DNA of 64,000 nt from Pullichristensenella sp963930055 (GCA_963930055.1 CAWVKS010000008.1:372001-436000); one strand, 5' to 3'; shown: positions 40,670-54,486, numbered from the stretch's first letter. Notes: generated by a model from the sequence alone, not told the origin. A program made the numbers and translations.

Positions 40670-41270
40670 CCTGAAAGGCGCGCGCGTCGGTTGCGCCATG
40701 ACCGGCTCATTCTGTACATTTTCCAAGGCGTTTCGCGCTTTCGAGGCGCTGCGCGCGGCGGGCGCGGAGCTGTTTCCCATCATGTCGGACAACGCCTACG
40801 CCCTCGACACGCGCTTTGGCAGCGCCGCGGCCATGCGCGCGCGGCTGCGCGAGGTCTGCGGCCGCGAGATCTGGCACACATTGCCGGATGTGGAGCCCAT
40901 CGGGCCGAAGAAACTGCTTGACCTCGTGCTCGTCGCCCCCTGCACGGGCAATACGCTGGCCAAATTGGCGCGCGGCGCCTGCGACACGGCGGCGGCCATG
41001 GCGGTCAAGTCGCACCTGCGCAATGGCGGCAATGTGCTTCTCGCCGTCTCCACCAACGACGGCCTCGGACGCAGCGCCGCCAACATCGGCGCGCTGCTGG
41101 CGATGAAGCACATATACTTCGTCCCCTTTCGACAGGATGATTTTATCGCCAAGCCCGATTCGCTGGTAGCGGACTTTGCCCTCGTCCCCGAGGCGGCGGA
41201 GGCGGCGCTCAAGGGAAAACAGCCGCAGCCGCTGCTGCTGCCAGGCCAGTGCAGCGCGGAAAAGCCGTGA
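40662..41270 (+). CDS. dpaB: Dipicolinate synthase subunit B
   Basis: The product is 202 aa from the ATG at 40662, behind GGGAGGAAACG. It is flavoprotein-like: ARVGCAMTGSFCTFSKAFRA at the N-terminus, VLVAPCTGNTLAKLARGACD in the middle, and AVSTNDGLGRSAANIGALL. These match SpoVFB/DpaB, the flavoprotein-fold partner of DpaA. The next transcription unit downstream is the rRNA operon. No terminator is clear between 41271 and 41400, which is AT-rich with poly-G and poly-T patches and holds no gene. Confidence 0.95.
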   Translation: MLDLKGARVGCAMTGSFCTFSKAFRAFEALRAAGAELFPIMSDNAYALDTRFGSAAAMRARLREVCGREIWHTLPDVEPIGPKKLLDLVLVAPCTGNTLAKLARGACDTAAAMAVKSHLRNGGNVLLAVSTNDGLGRSAANIGALLAMKHIYFVPFRQDDFIAKPDSLVADFALVPEAAEAALKGKQPQPLLLPGQCSAEKP

Positions 41271-41401
41271 ATATATCAAATTCTTAACAAATCAAAATTT
41301 AGCGGCGAATGGGGTCCAAAGGGGGCAAAACCGCGATATACTGGGGGTTTTGTGGATATAGGGCGGAAGATATAGTGGTTTGGGGGTTTGAAAAAAGGGG
41401 G

Positions 41402-41430
41402 TTGACAAAGGGGGTGAAAGCTGATATAAT
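41402..41430 (+). promoter_or_regulatory. rRNA operon promoter
   Basis: TTGACA (41402-41407) and TATAAT (41425-41430) are 17 bp apart with TGA before the -10, a near-perfect strong promoter. The leader 41437-41665 precedes the 16S gene. Confidence 0.93.
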
Positions 41431-41665
41431 AGCATACGCCGCTTGAAACGAGCGCCCTGCGGGAAGCCGCGGAGGAGGGCTTGAGAGGGCGGCGAGCGAA
41501 CCTTGAAAACGATACAGAGAAGGAAGAAGAGCGAGTGTTTTCATCGGAAGATGGAGGCGCTTGCGACAAGAACAGTCAGATTCTGAGAGAGTAGACAGCG
41601 AGTGCGCGGAGGCTGCGGAAGGCTTTGGCGAGCCGGATGCAGAGGAAGCGGACTTGTGAGAGATC

Positions 41666-43196
<1,531 letters not shown>

Positions 43197-43426
43197 GGGA
43201 GAGATGCGAAGGCTGAGAGGCCGGAGCATGACCCGAGGTCGAAATGAGCGAAAGCAGAGCGGAAGCGGCGCGAGAGCGAAGCGGAGGCGAAGAAGCGGAG
43301 CTCATACGAGGAAAACGCCGGGAGGCAGACCGGCGGGGCGAAGAGCCGAAGAAAAAGATGCCAGCGACGAGTCAAACCGTTCTTGGAGTATTCCTTCACT
43401 GTATCGCTTTCAGGGTTCGTCCCTGC

Positions 43427-43502
43427 GGGGGATTAGCTCAGCTGGGAGAGCGCGTGCTTTGCAAGCATGAGGTCGTCGGTTCGAGCCCGATATCCTCCAC
43501 CA
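43427..43502 (+). tRNA. tRNA-Ala (TGC)
   Basis: A 76-nt cloverleaf has acceptor GGGGGAT/ATCCTCC, D-loop AGCTCAGCTGGGAGAGC, anticodon loop TTTGCAA, T-loop GGTTCGAGCC and encoded CCA. It lies in the 16S-23S spacer. Confidence 0.97.
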
Positions 43503-43531
43503 GTTTTTCTTCGGAAAAACATACAGCATTT

Positions 43532-43608
43532 GGGCTGATAGCTCAGTTGGTTAGAGCACACGCCTGATAAGCGTGAGGTCGGTGGTTCGAGTCCACTTCA
43601 GCCCACCA
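43532..43608 (+). tRNA. tRNA-Ile (GAT)
   Basis: A 77-nt cloverleaf has acceptor GGGCTGA/TCAGCCC, anticodon loop CTGATAA, T-loop GGTTCGAGTCC and encoded CCA. It is the second tRNA of the 16S-23S spacer. Confidence 0.97.
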
Positions 43609-43745
43609 TGTTATCCTTGCGGCTTTGCTGCCGGGGTAACGCCCGCACCTTGAAAACTGCACAGGGAAAGAGAGCAAGCAAACACTCAAGAGGAGCCGAA
43701 GAACCGCCTAAGGAGTCTTAGGAGGGCGGGGGCGCGGCAGACAGA

Positions 43746-46640
<2,895 letters not shown>

Positions 46641-46768
46641 GGAAGTGAGAGGAAGCGCGGAAGCGGAGAGTGGAAGCGCTGAGAGGAGCGGAAAAGGGCC
46701 TCAAGGGTGTGAAGTTTGCTGGTCAACTCTGACCTGTGCAGTTTTGAAGGTGCGGGAGCGAGGAAGTT

Positions 46769-46885
46769 TCCGGTGACGATAGCTGGAGGGAACCACCTGT
46801 ACCCATACCGAACACAGAAGTTAAGCCTCCAAACGCTGATGGTACTGGGCTGGGAACGGCCTGGGAGAGTAGGAAGTTGCCGGGA
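46769..46885 (+). rRNA. 5S ribosomal RNA
   Basis: A 117-nt gene runs from TCCGGTGACGATAGCTGGAG to the paired 3' end GTTGCCGGGA and contains the conserved CCCATACCGAACACAGAAG. It lies 128 bases after the 23S gene. Confidence 0.95.
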
Positions 46886-47122
46886 TCCAAGGGGAGCGGG
46901 AGGAACGGAAGTTTTTCCCGCTCCCAAGCATAAGGAAGAACGGGGCGGCGAGCGGAAGCCGGGCGATCGGGCAGCGAAAGCGAAGCAGAGGCAGGAGCCA
47001 AAGCGAGGCAGAAGCGATGTGCGAAGCCGGGGCGTGAACCAAAGCCAAGCGAAGAAGTGGCGGAAGCTGACAAACAGACCGCCAGGCAGAGGCAAACAAG
47101 CCGCGCCAAAGCCCCCGAATGA

Positions 47123-47197
<75 letters not shown>

Positions 47198-47201
47198 GAC
47201 G

Positions 47202-47231
47202 GCAGGCTGCGCAATGCGCAGCCTGCTTTTT
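47202..47231 (+). terminator. rRNA operon terminator
   Basis: GCAGGCTGCGC (47202-47212) pairs perfectly with GCGCAGCCTGC (47216-47226), followed by five T. Confidence 0.95.
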
Positions 47232-47365
47232 GCTGCCCAGAAGCGAGGCGGACAGTCCGCGGCCGGGGGAAGCGCGGCCGGGGAAGGGGGAAGCCCCCTG
47301 CCCGCAAGGGGAAGGCGTGCTGCGGGGGCGTCCATACCACGATATACCACGATAATACGGAACGC

Positions 47366-49237
47366 TATAATGCGGAAGATGCAATATATTTGCCGCGACG
47401 AAGCCGGGGTGGATACCATTCTGATATTAATGCGCAAGATGCATTAAAACGGTTGCCGATTGTCAGGCTTGCGGGATGCGGCTCGCGGGATGTGGCTCGT
47501 GGACTGCAGGGGACTGGAACCCGGGAATTTTTATTGCGGGAAATGCATTATATCCCCACCCCTGTTTTGATATTAATGCGCAAATTGCATTAAAATAGCT
47601 GTTGATTGTCAGGGCTCGTGGGCTGTAGAGGACTGAAACCCGAGAATGTTTATTGCAGAAGATGCATTATGATTCCCCTGGGCAATGCGAGAGCGATTCG
47701 CTTTGGAGGTTGCGCAGCTCTCTAGTTGCCGTTGTAGCGTTAGACGTCGTATGGATACTGTTTTAATGCGTAATACGCATTAAGCGCAGGCGACTGCATG
47801 AATTGCCAGAATGCGGAAAGCGCATTATCTTCCCCGTGTTGAAGCTGGGGGATGATGCTTTGATATTAATGCGTGAGTTGCATTAAAATAGCAGCGGATT
47901 GTCAGGGCTCGTGGGATGTGACTTGTGGGCTGAAGAGAGCTGAAACCCAAGAATGCTTATTGCGGAAGATGCATTATAACCCCACACCCGGGGCAATGCG
48001 GCTTGGGCAATAAGACCTGGGCAATGCGAATGCCATTCGCTTTGGGGCATCCGCGGCTCATTATTTGCCGTTGTAGTGATAAACGCTGGATGGGTGCTAT
48101 TTTAATGCACAGTACGCATTAAAGAGAGGGCTTGCGGGCTCTCGCGCGACACGAAGCGCTGGAATCAGGAGAATATAATGCGGGAAATGCATTATATTCT
48201 CACCCGGGCAGCACAACTGCATCCAAATTTGAAATCTATGGTTTCGCAGCTTTCGAAGCTGAATCGTTGCTGTTTAATGCGTATTATGCATTAAACGCAA
48301 TTGACCATAGAATTCTGCGGGACATAAGATACTGGAACGCAGCGGCGTTTAATGCGAAAGATGCATTATGATCCCCATCCAAGCAGCGCAGCTGTATTCA
48401 AGTTTATACTTTGCAGTTTGTTGCCGTTGATGTTGAACGGATGCATTTAATGCTAGTTGTGCATTAAATGCGCTTGTCCTCAGGATCATGTGCGACATCG
48501 GCCGAGGAATATCGTGGGATTTTTATTGCGGGAAATGCAATATAATTCTTCCGGGTAAAGTGAAGGCCTCAGAGCTTTAAGTTTGCAGTTTTGCGTCCGC
48601 CAGAGCGTAATCGACGCCATTTTAATGCATAATATGCATTAAGCGTTGGCGACCGCGAGATTGAAGCACAACTTCAGGCACTGAAATCAGAGCGGCATTT
48701 AATGCGGAAAGCGCATTATAATTTCACCAGAGCAGCGCGATGGCCACCAAGCCGGAATGCCTTTTTAATGCGAGATATGCAGTATCCACGCGACGAAGCG
48801 CACCGAAAGCACAAGTTTTAATGCGAAAGATGCATTATATTTTGTGCTGTATTTGCGTATTTGCGAGATTCTATCGTGAGCATCACGAGGAGATACGCCG
48901 GCTTTACTACACAAAACCATTGAAGTTGAAACGATGCCGTTTTAATGCGCAATATGCATAATAGATAGAGCGATGGCATGTAGAACGGCCAAAGGCTCGG
49001 CGTTTGCAAACGTTGCCACAGCGGGAACACAAGATATGCACGCCGCCATTTAATGCTGAACATGCATTAAAACGCTTGTCTCTGGCATCTGGCGGTATCC
49101 GGCGGGGGAAACCGGGCGAAGGCGCTCCTCCATCGTTGCATGCCGGCTGGCTTCTGCCCCTGTACGACGCAAAGTAAGGAATCACTATGGCTGGGCAGAC
49201 GGGTCGCAGGAGATTATATTGCGGAAAATGCAATAAA
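47366..49237. repeat. Array of 22 AT-rich palindromic 23-mers
   Basis: Twenty-two imperfect palindromes of the form TTTAATGC-N7-GCATTAAA occupy 1.9 kb without any credible gene. They start at 47366, 47426, 47530, 47572, 47649, 47762, 47810, 47865, 47957, 48101, 48174, 48273, 48348, 48446, 48522, 48621, 48698, 48764, 48817, 48941, 49049 and 49215. Two classes alternate. Class B has a purine-rich centre (GGAAGAT, GGGAAAT, GGAAAGC) always in the same orientation and ends GCATTATA followed by pyrimidines. Class A has a near-symmetric centre and ends GCATTAAA. Spacer lengths are about 20-145 bp and most spacers differ, although TTGTCAGG...CTCGTGGG...GAAACCC recurs near 47460, 47607 and 47900. I do not recognise the family. 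Confidence 0.92.
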
Positions 49238-49341
49238 AATCTTTGCGGACGAACAAGTATTATGATATTATGTAGATACAGTTATGCGCATGGCTATTAC
49301 TCCATAAGGAGACTAACTATTAAAAGTCAAGAGGTAAGAGG

Positions 49342-49368
49342 AAAAAATCCCCCGGAGAACGGGGGGGG
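49342..49368 (-). terminator. Terminator of the small HTH gene
   Basis: On the minus strand a C run (49368-49361) pairs with CGGGGG (49354-49349), followed by ATTTTTTC. Confidence 0.7.
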
Positions 49369-49388
49369 AATGAGGAGAGGGGGAGTAT

Positions 49389-49677
49389 TCAAGAAGCGGA
49401 GCGGTCATTCTCGTAGGAAGCGATAATGATTTTGCGAAGGTCTTGAATGAGAGCATCGACGTCTTTGCAGAAGAAGACGAGGTAGATGATGAAGGTAAGA
49501 GTGCAGCAGAGACTTTTGCCGTGCTCAAGGTCTGCGTAAGAGCGGGTATCCATCAGAGCGGGTATCCATCATGAGTTTTTCCGAGAATCTGGCTTGGGTG
49601 AGATGGGATTGTTTCCGTGCGTCGGTCAGGCAACGGGTCATGTAGGAACGGAGGGCGCACTTGCAGATGTGTTTCAT
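49389..49677 (-). pseudogene. Small XRE-type HTH protein broken by a 16-bp tandem duplication
   Basis: From the ATG at 49677 the frame reads CLTDARKQSHLTQARFSEKL and MMDTRS. A 16-bp unit (AGAGCGGGTATCCATC on the plus strand) occurs twice in direct succession at 49539-49554 and 49555-49570. Removing one copy restores a 90-aa protein continuing YADLEHGKSLCCTLTFIIYL and KDVDALIQDLRKII. The N-terminal half resembles the Cro/CI helix-turn-helix. An operator-like inverted repeat lies upstream at 49700-49722 and a terminator downstream. Confidence 0.8.
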
Positions 49678-49699
49678 TGGGGAATACCTCACTTTCATC

Positions 49700-49722
49700 A
49701 ATATACGCGCAATGTGTATATT
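49700..49722 (-). promoter_or_regulatory. Operator-like inverted repeat upstream of the HTH gene
   Basis: AATATAC (49700-49706) and GTATATT (49716-49722) are perfect 7-bp arms with a 9-bp centre, about 23 bases before the ATG. It could be an autoregulatory site. Confidence 0.5.
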
Positions 49723-49813
49723 AAGCGTATCGAAAGAATGAGCTATACGCCATGAGGTATACACCAGAATTTGGAAAAATAATTGTGCCAAGCCCCGCCG
49801 CCCTTGACAAAGG

Positions 49814-49881
49814 CGTTGCAATGGAATTCTTAATTCCATTGCAACGGTCGCAAAGCGACTTGGAATCCTTCAGGATTCCAA
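49814..49881 (-). repeat. Modular hairpin repeat, copy b
   Basis: Read on the minus strand, AGGTTG is followed by stem 1 (49881-49872 with 49869-49860), stem 2 GTCGC/GCGAC (49859-49855 with 49851-49847, loop TTT) and stem 3, a perfect 15-bp arm (49846-49832 with 49828-49814). It is head to head with copy c at 49985; both are preceded by a CATTTGAAT-like sequence and followed by TTGTCAAGGG. Confidence 0.78.
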
Positions 49882-49984
49882 CCTTCAGATTCAAATGCAA
49901 GAGAGGTTCAGCGAGGGCGAAGGAGGGAATAGCAAAGCAGACTCAGTGTCGCCCTTGAAACAAAAGCATAGCATTTGAATGCAA

Positions 49985-50060
49985 GGTTGAAAACTCTATG
50001 AGTTTTCAAGTCTGCCAAAGGCAGACCGCGGGTGGTCAAATCAAAGATTTGAACACCGCG
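49985..50060 (+). repeat. Modular hairpin repeat, copy c
   Basis: TTGAAAACTC (49987-49996) pairs with GAGTTTTCAA (50000-50009). GTCTGCC (50010-50016) pairs with GGCAGAC (50020-50026) across AAA. TCAAATC (50036-50042) pairs with GATTTGA (50046-50052) across AAA, extended by GGTG/CACC. Stem 2 differs in sequence from the other copies but keeps its pairing. Confidence 0.78.
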
Positions 50061-50137
50061 CCTTCTGGATTGTCAAGGGTACGCTGCGCCGGCTCCGTAG
50101 ATATAGAATCGCTCAGGCTCCGAAAGGAATAGTGGGG

Positions 50138-50873
50138 TTACGCCGCAGGGCAGTACGGTTGGCCGGAGCGTTGTAAGGCAAAGATGAGGCGCACTAACTT
50201 CTTGGCGGCGTGAGAGATAGCGACATTGTAATGTTTGCCTTCCGCCCTCTTTTTTGCCAGATAAGCGGAGAAGGAAGCGTCCCAATAACAGACATACTTT
50301 GTGGCGTTGTAGAGCGCATAGCGAAGGTAACGGGAGCCGCGTTTCTCCATGTGCGCATAGGCGTTATCCAGCTTGCCCGACTGGTAAGTGGAAGGGGAAA
50401 GACCTGCATAGGCGAGGATTTTATCCGGGGAATCGAAGCGGGAGAAATCGCCGATTTCAGCGAGGATCATAGCGCTCATGCGGTAGCTGATACCGGGAAT
50501 GGTGAGGATGGGCGAAGCGATCTGATCCATGATTTGCTTAAGGGCAGTTTCGATTTCGTTGATCTCAGCGTCGATTTCACGGATAAGGCGGATGGTATGC
50601 TGAAGTTCAAGGGATTTGGCAGGCATGGCGGAGCCAATGGAGCGCTTGGCGGCATTGCGAAGTTCAACAGCTTTGGAACGGTCATAGTGGCCTTTGGAAG
50701 CGGTGGAGAGGAGGTTGGTGAGGTGCGTGAGATGGCAGGAAGCGACTTGCTTTGCACCGGGTAATTCGGCAAGCAGGGCATAGACCGACGCTATATGGAG
50801 CGTAGGGACGAGGTTTTCCAGTTCCGGGAACAGGATGGTGACAAGCCTGGAAACGGACTGTTTCAGTTTAGCA
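50138..50873 (-). pseudogene. IS110-family transposase, C-terminal part
   Basis: The fragment reads LKQSVSRLVTILFPELENLV and continues to the Transposase_20 domain (SPILTIPGISYRMSAMILAE, LAYAGLSPSTYQSGKLDNAY, KRGSRYLRYALYNATKYV), ending RSGQPYCPAA. The catalytic DEDD domain that should precede it is missing. An IS256 element starts at 50874. Its far flank (52399-52457) encodes LKSLSRYRFDKVRQRAK, which joins this fragment in frame if the insertion and one 8-bp duplication are removed. Upstream of that, the coding sequence stops at a hairpin repeat (52458). Confidence 0.88.
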
Positions 50874-52398
50874 GAGACCGTCCCAAACTTTGTGTAAACC
50901 TCCCATGAGGTGTAGAATAGAAGCATCACACAGGAGGTAAAACACATGGCCAGAAAGAACCGTACCCCGGAAGAAAAGGCGCGACGGGAGAAGATCCGGG
51001 AGCTGCTGCAGATGGCAAACATCGGCAGCATGGACGACATCCAGAATCTGTTCAAGGAGACCATCGCGGAGTTCATGGAGAACGGCTTGGAGGCAGAGCT
51101 GGAGGATGAACTGGGCTACAGCAGATACGACTACAGGAACAAGGCCACGGACAACAGCCGCAACGGCCACAGCAGCAAGACGCTGCGCACCAGCTTCGGA
51201 GATGTGGAAGTGTCCGTTCCCCGCGACCGGAAAGGCGAATTTGAGCCCCAGGTGCTGAAGAAGAACCAGACCAGCATCAGCCAGGACATAGAGGAGAAGA
51301 TCCTGTCCATGTACGCCAAGGGGATGACGACGGGAGATATTGAGGCCCATATACAGGACATCTACGGCATCTGCGTCTCAGACAGCACCGTGAGCCGGAT
51401 CACGGACAAAATACTGCCCATCGTACGGGAGTGGCAGCAGCGGCCGCTGGAGAACGTCTACGCCGTAGTATTTCTGGACGCCATCCACTACCATGTCCGC
51501 AGCGAGGGCCAGATCGTAAAGAAGGCGGTATACATCGCTATTGGCATTGACCTGAACGGCCGGAAGGACGTTCTGGGTATGTGGGTCGGAGAAAACGAGA
51601 GCGCCAAATTCTGGGCGACTGTACTCAATGGTCTGAAGAACCGAGGCGTAGAGGACATATTCATCGCCTGCACGGACAACTTGACGGGATTTGACGCGGC
51701 CATTCACGCCACCTTCCCTCAGACCGAGATCCAGAACTGCATCCTCCACCAGCTGCGCAATTCCAGCCGGTATGTGTCCTATAAGGATATAAGAGCCCTC
51801 ATGGCGGATCTGAAGGCAGTCTATGCCGCCGTAGACGAGCAGGCAGCATTGAATGCTCTGGACGCCTTTGGAGAGCGCTGGGACGGGAAATACCCGAGAA
51901 TCTCCCATCCCAGTCCTGGCGGGCGAACTGGGCCAATCTGAGTACATATTTCAAGTACCCTCAGGAGGTGCGCAGGCTGATCTATACCACCAACGCCATA
52001 GAGGGTTTCAACCGCCAGCTGCGCAAGGTGACCAGGGCCAAATCGGTGTTTCCAACAGATGACAGCCTGCTGAAAATGCTGTATCTGGCGATGATGGACA
52101 TCACGAAAAAGTGGACGGGACGGCGGCAGGACTGGAGCGTGATCCACGCGCAGCTGTCCATCTATTTTGCCGGACGCATGCCCGAATAACACCGCCGGAG
52201 CCGGACGTCAAGGGTCTGCGCGCCGCTGTGCGCGGCGCTCCGATGAACGGCGGCCTTGCCGCCGCCCTTGACATCCACCCCCGCCGGCGTTATACTGCAC
52301 ACAAGGCGGCAGTCGGATAAATCCGCTGCCGCGCACAATGGATGATCCTGCTCTGTTCATGCCTCATTTGGAGTTTACACAGAATTTGGGATTGACCC
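50874..52398 (+). mobile_element. IS256-family insertion sequence
   Basis: The element is 1525 bp with inverted ends (left GTCCCAAACTTTGTGTAAAC, right inward ATCCCAAATTCTGTGTAAAC). It is flanked by a perfect 8-bp target duplication GTTTAGCA (50866-50873 and 52399-52406), as expected for IS256. It carries one transposase gene with a single frameshift. It interrupts an IS110 transposase gene, so it is the younger insertion. Beyond the transposase, 52207-52272 folds into a long structure with outer stem GTCAAGGG/CCCTTGAC. Confidence 0.93.
50946..52189 (+). pseudogene. IS256 transposase with one frameshift
   Basis: The mutator-type transposase starts at 50946 behind CAGGAGG. It shows LEAELEDELGYSRYDYRNKA, VSVPRDRKGEFEPQVLKKNQ, a DDE core (YAVVFLDAIHYHVR, FIACTDNLTGFDAAIHATFP) and LHQLRNSSRYVSYKDIR. 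Near 51913 the frame changes (two extra bases in CCCAGTCCTGGCGG). The normal end follows in another frame: YPQEVRRLIYTTNAIEGFNR with the catalytic Glu, to IYFAGRMPE. The element is otherwise complete, so the lesion is recent or an error. Confidence 0.92.
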
Positions 52399-52457
52399 GT
52401 TTAGCACGCTGGCGGACCTTGTCAAATCTGTACCTGGATAGTGACTTTAGCTCCTCG

Positions 52458-52523
52458 AGGTTGCAAACCCCGAGGGTTTGCAAGTCGCTGCGCGACCGCC
52501 ACGGCTCAAATCAAAGATTTGAG
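52458..52523 (+). repeat. Modular hairpin repeat, copy d
   Basis: After AGG, TTGCAAACCC (52461-52470) pairs with GGGTTTGCAA (52474-52483). GTCGC (52484-52488) pairs with GCGAC (52492-52496), and CTCAAATC (52505-52512) pairs with GATTTGAG (52516-52523) across AAA. It abuts the truncated 5' side of the IS110 gene. The rest of 52524-52752 shows no gene. Confidence 0.78.
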
Positions 52524-52732
52524 GCGCGGCACCGGGGACCACAGTACCTCTTGCCCTTGTAACCTCGTTCCAAATCAACCGTCTGCGCGGTATCTAACTG
52601 ATTAACAATCCGACAAGGGGCTGTGGTTGGAGCCTCCTTCAAACCGTCTTGCGGTAGGTGATACAAACCAATCCACAGCATCCCCAACGGTGTAGCACAC
52701 TTCTGGAGAGAGGTCTATAAATACTACTCTTA

Positions 52733-52738
52733 TATAAT
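52733..52738 (+). promoter_or_regulatory. -10 box upstream of the small orphan gene
   Basis: TATAAT lies 15 bases before the ATG at 52753, without a recognisable -35. Confidence 0.4.
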
Positions 52739-52752
52739 ACGAGGATGATTCT

Positions 52753-53109
52753 ATGCCGGTGCGCATGGAACACAGAGAGGCAGCCCTGCACGTATCGTAC
52801 GAGGGCAATGTAGGCGCGGCTTTTGGGGTCGCGCTGTTCAGGAATGTGTATACGGAGGTCGCCGCGCTGGTGGAGCAGCGGGGACGGGAAGGGGCAGATG
52901 TGCGCCTTTTCGACCCCTACGCGCCGGCGGGCGAAGTATTTGGACGCGAGTGGCCGTCAGGCGCCTGCCTGACGTTGTACAGCAACCACTATCAATGCGG
53001 GCTGTGGCCGACGGAGGATGACCTGCGCAACCTGGCGGCGCTGCCGGAAGGTACGAGGCTGTACATTGTCCGCGGCTGTCGCTGCGTGCGATGGAAGGGA
53101 AACAGATAG
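52753..53109 (+). CDS. Small protein of unknown function
   Basis: The product is 118 aa, with GAGGATG before the ATG. It is soluble and mixed alpha/beta, without signal peptide or membrane segment. Visible features are AALVEQRGREGADVRLFDPY, a Trp/Tyr-rich middle (CLTLYSNHYQCGLWPTEDDL) and a C-terminal LYIVRGCRCVRWKGNR. I recognise no family. Codon use is GC-rich like the chromosome rather than like the neighbouring IS debris, and a clean terminator follows, so it is probably a real gene. Confidence 0.6.
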   Translation: MPVRMEHREAALHVSYEGNVGAAFGVALFRNVYTEVAALVEQRGREGADVRLFDPYAPAGEVFGREWPSGACLTLYSNHYQCGLWPTEDDLRNLAALPEGTRLYIVRGCRCVRWKGNR

Positions 53110-53125
53110 GGCAAGGCAGGACCGA

Positions 53126-53152
53126 TGGGCGCGGGCAGCCGCGCCCACTTTT
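53126..53152 (+). terminator. Terminator of the small orphan gene
   Basis: TGGGCGCGG (53126-53134) pairs with CCGCGCCCA (53139-53147), followed by C and a T run. Confidence 0.88.
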
Positions 53153-53154
53153 TT

Positions 53155-53691
53155 ACCCTCACGCTTAAACGGGGACTCATAAGAAAGCAATTCCCCAAAT
53201 TATGATTATGGCATCTGTCAGGCGGGATTGGTAGACGAGACAGCGGGTATTTGGTGCGAAACCAAATACCCGTTATTCCTTGGCTTACAGGGTTCTTTGG
53301 TGTGCGTCGGAAGATATTGCAGTATCCTGTGGCGATCCGCGACGGCGGAGGCATCCCCAAAATCGTCGCGGGGCTCGTCTATCCGACGAATGCGAGAAGA
53401 AAATCCTCGATCCATAGCGGCGGTTATAAACTGGATACTATAGCATCTGCTTTATAATCACTTTTCGTTTCCGATATATCCACTTTGTCCCCATTACGCA
53501 GCGCAAACGGCTTGTGGAAGGCAACCGGGCATGGTGACCGTCGCAGGGAAAACACCGAATGAAGGACGGTCGTTTTCCTGGCGGGCAAGATTTTCCCTGC
53601 TGAACAAACCTCCTGCTGGATGCTCGTTTACAGCCGATCCTGGCGGGGAATTTGTTCCCCGCCTCCTCGGAGGCCACGCCGGTGTACGCTT
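53155..53691. other. Gene-free stretch with one strong hairpin
   Basis: No credible coding sequence is seen. CGGGTATTTGGT and ACCAAATACCCG form a perfect 12-bp hairpin near 53243-53271 with a short GCGA-like loop. The rest may be decayed sequence between the IS region and the operon, whose transcripts arrive here from the right. Confidence 0.5.
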
Positions 53692-54486
53692 TTAGGATTT
53701 TGGCTGGGCCACCTTTACGCGCACGCCCACATCCTTCACCTGTTGTGCGAATGCAGGGGTAATGCCGCTGTCTGTAATGAGTTCGTCCACCATGGAAAGT
53801 GGCGCGAAACTGACGATTGCCTTGCGATTCATCTTGCTGGAATCGCACAGCAGGGAGACCGACTCCGCAGACTTGATCATCGTCGATTTGATCTCCGCCA
53901 TATCGAGCGCGGCGGTAGACAACCCTTGCTCGATGGAAACGCCATTGGCCGAGAGAAACAATCTGTTGATATTGAGCATCGACAGCGTTTCACGGGCGAT
54001 CTGGCCACAGGTGCAATGGTAATTTCTGTTTATCGATCCACCTGCCATGATGACATTTGCACTCGTGTTGTACTCCAGCCACGTGGCAATGCGCAAGTCG
54101 TAAGTAACGACCGTAAGTTGCCCAATTTCGCCCAACAACTTGCAAAGCTGATAAGTGGTGGAGCCGCTGTCCAAGCCGATCACATCGTTGGGACAGATAC
54201 TCTGAACAGCCGTGTGCGCAATAGCCTGCTTTTCCAGTATATGCAGCTCCTCCCGCACGTAGAGGCTGGGATCATACACCTTCTCCCCGACACACACGGC
54301 ACCACCGTAAGTGCGTTCCAAGCGCCCGGCGCTTTCCAGCTTGGTAAGATCGCTTCTGATGGTTGCTGAAGTTACGTTGAACTTCTCGCACAACTCCGTC
54401 ACCGTCACAGAGCCCTTTTCCGAGACCATTTCCTCGATGCTGTTGCGGCGCAGCTGCGCAAGTATATTATCCATCTTTTTTGGCAT
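53692..54486 (-). CDS. DeoR-family transcriptional regulator
   Basis: The product is 264 aa. An N-terminal winged helix (RRNSIEEMVSEKGSVTVTEL, TSATIRSDLTKLESAGRLER, TYGGAV) is typical of DeoR sugar-operon repressors. The C-terminal sensor domain shows IGLDSGSTTYQLCKLLGE and the later IKSTMIKSAESVSLLCDSSK, the sugar-phosphate-binding fold. It lies at the end of the sugar operon and probably represses it, being released by a phosphorylated intermediate. The operon promoter, and thus its operator, is outside the window. Confidence 0.93.
   Translation of the reverse strand: MPKKMDNILAQLRRNSIEEMVSEKGSVTVTELCEKFNVTSATIRSDLTKLESAGRLERTYGGAVCVGEKVYDPSLYVREELHILEKQAIAHTAVQSICPNDVIGLDSGSTTYQLCKLLGEIGQLTVVTYDLRIATWLEYNTSANVIMAGGSINRNYHCTCGQIARETLSMLNINRLFLSANGVSIEQGLSTAALDMAEIKSTMIKSAESVSLLCDSSKMNRKAIVSFAPLSMVDELITDSGITPAFAQQVKDVGVRVKVAQPKS

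Noticed and set aside
47366..49237. The palindrome array as a CRISPR array
   Set aside because: Repeats are palindromes in two classes, spacers vary from about 20 to 145 bp, and no cas gene is near.
49985..50137. Hairpin copy c as an IS110 bridge RNA
   Set aside because: The fold consists of tight 3-base-loop hairpins without the internal guide loops expected of bridge RNA, the IS110 gene lacks its catalytic part, and a copy also occurs beside an IS3 element.
53243..53271. A tRNA or terminator at the 12-bp hairpin
   Set aside because: There is no cloverleaf and no T run on either strand.
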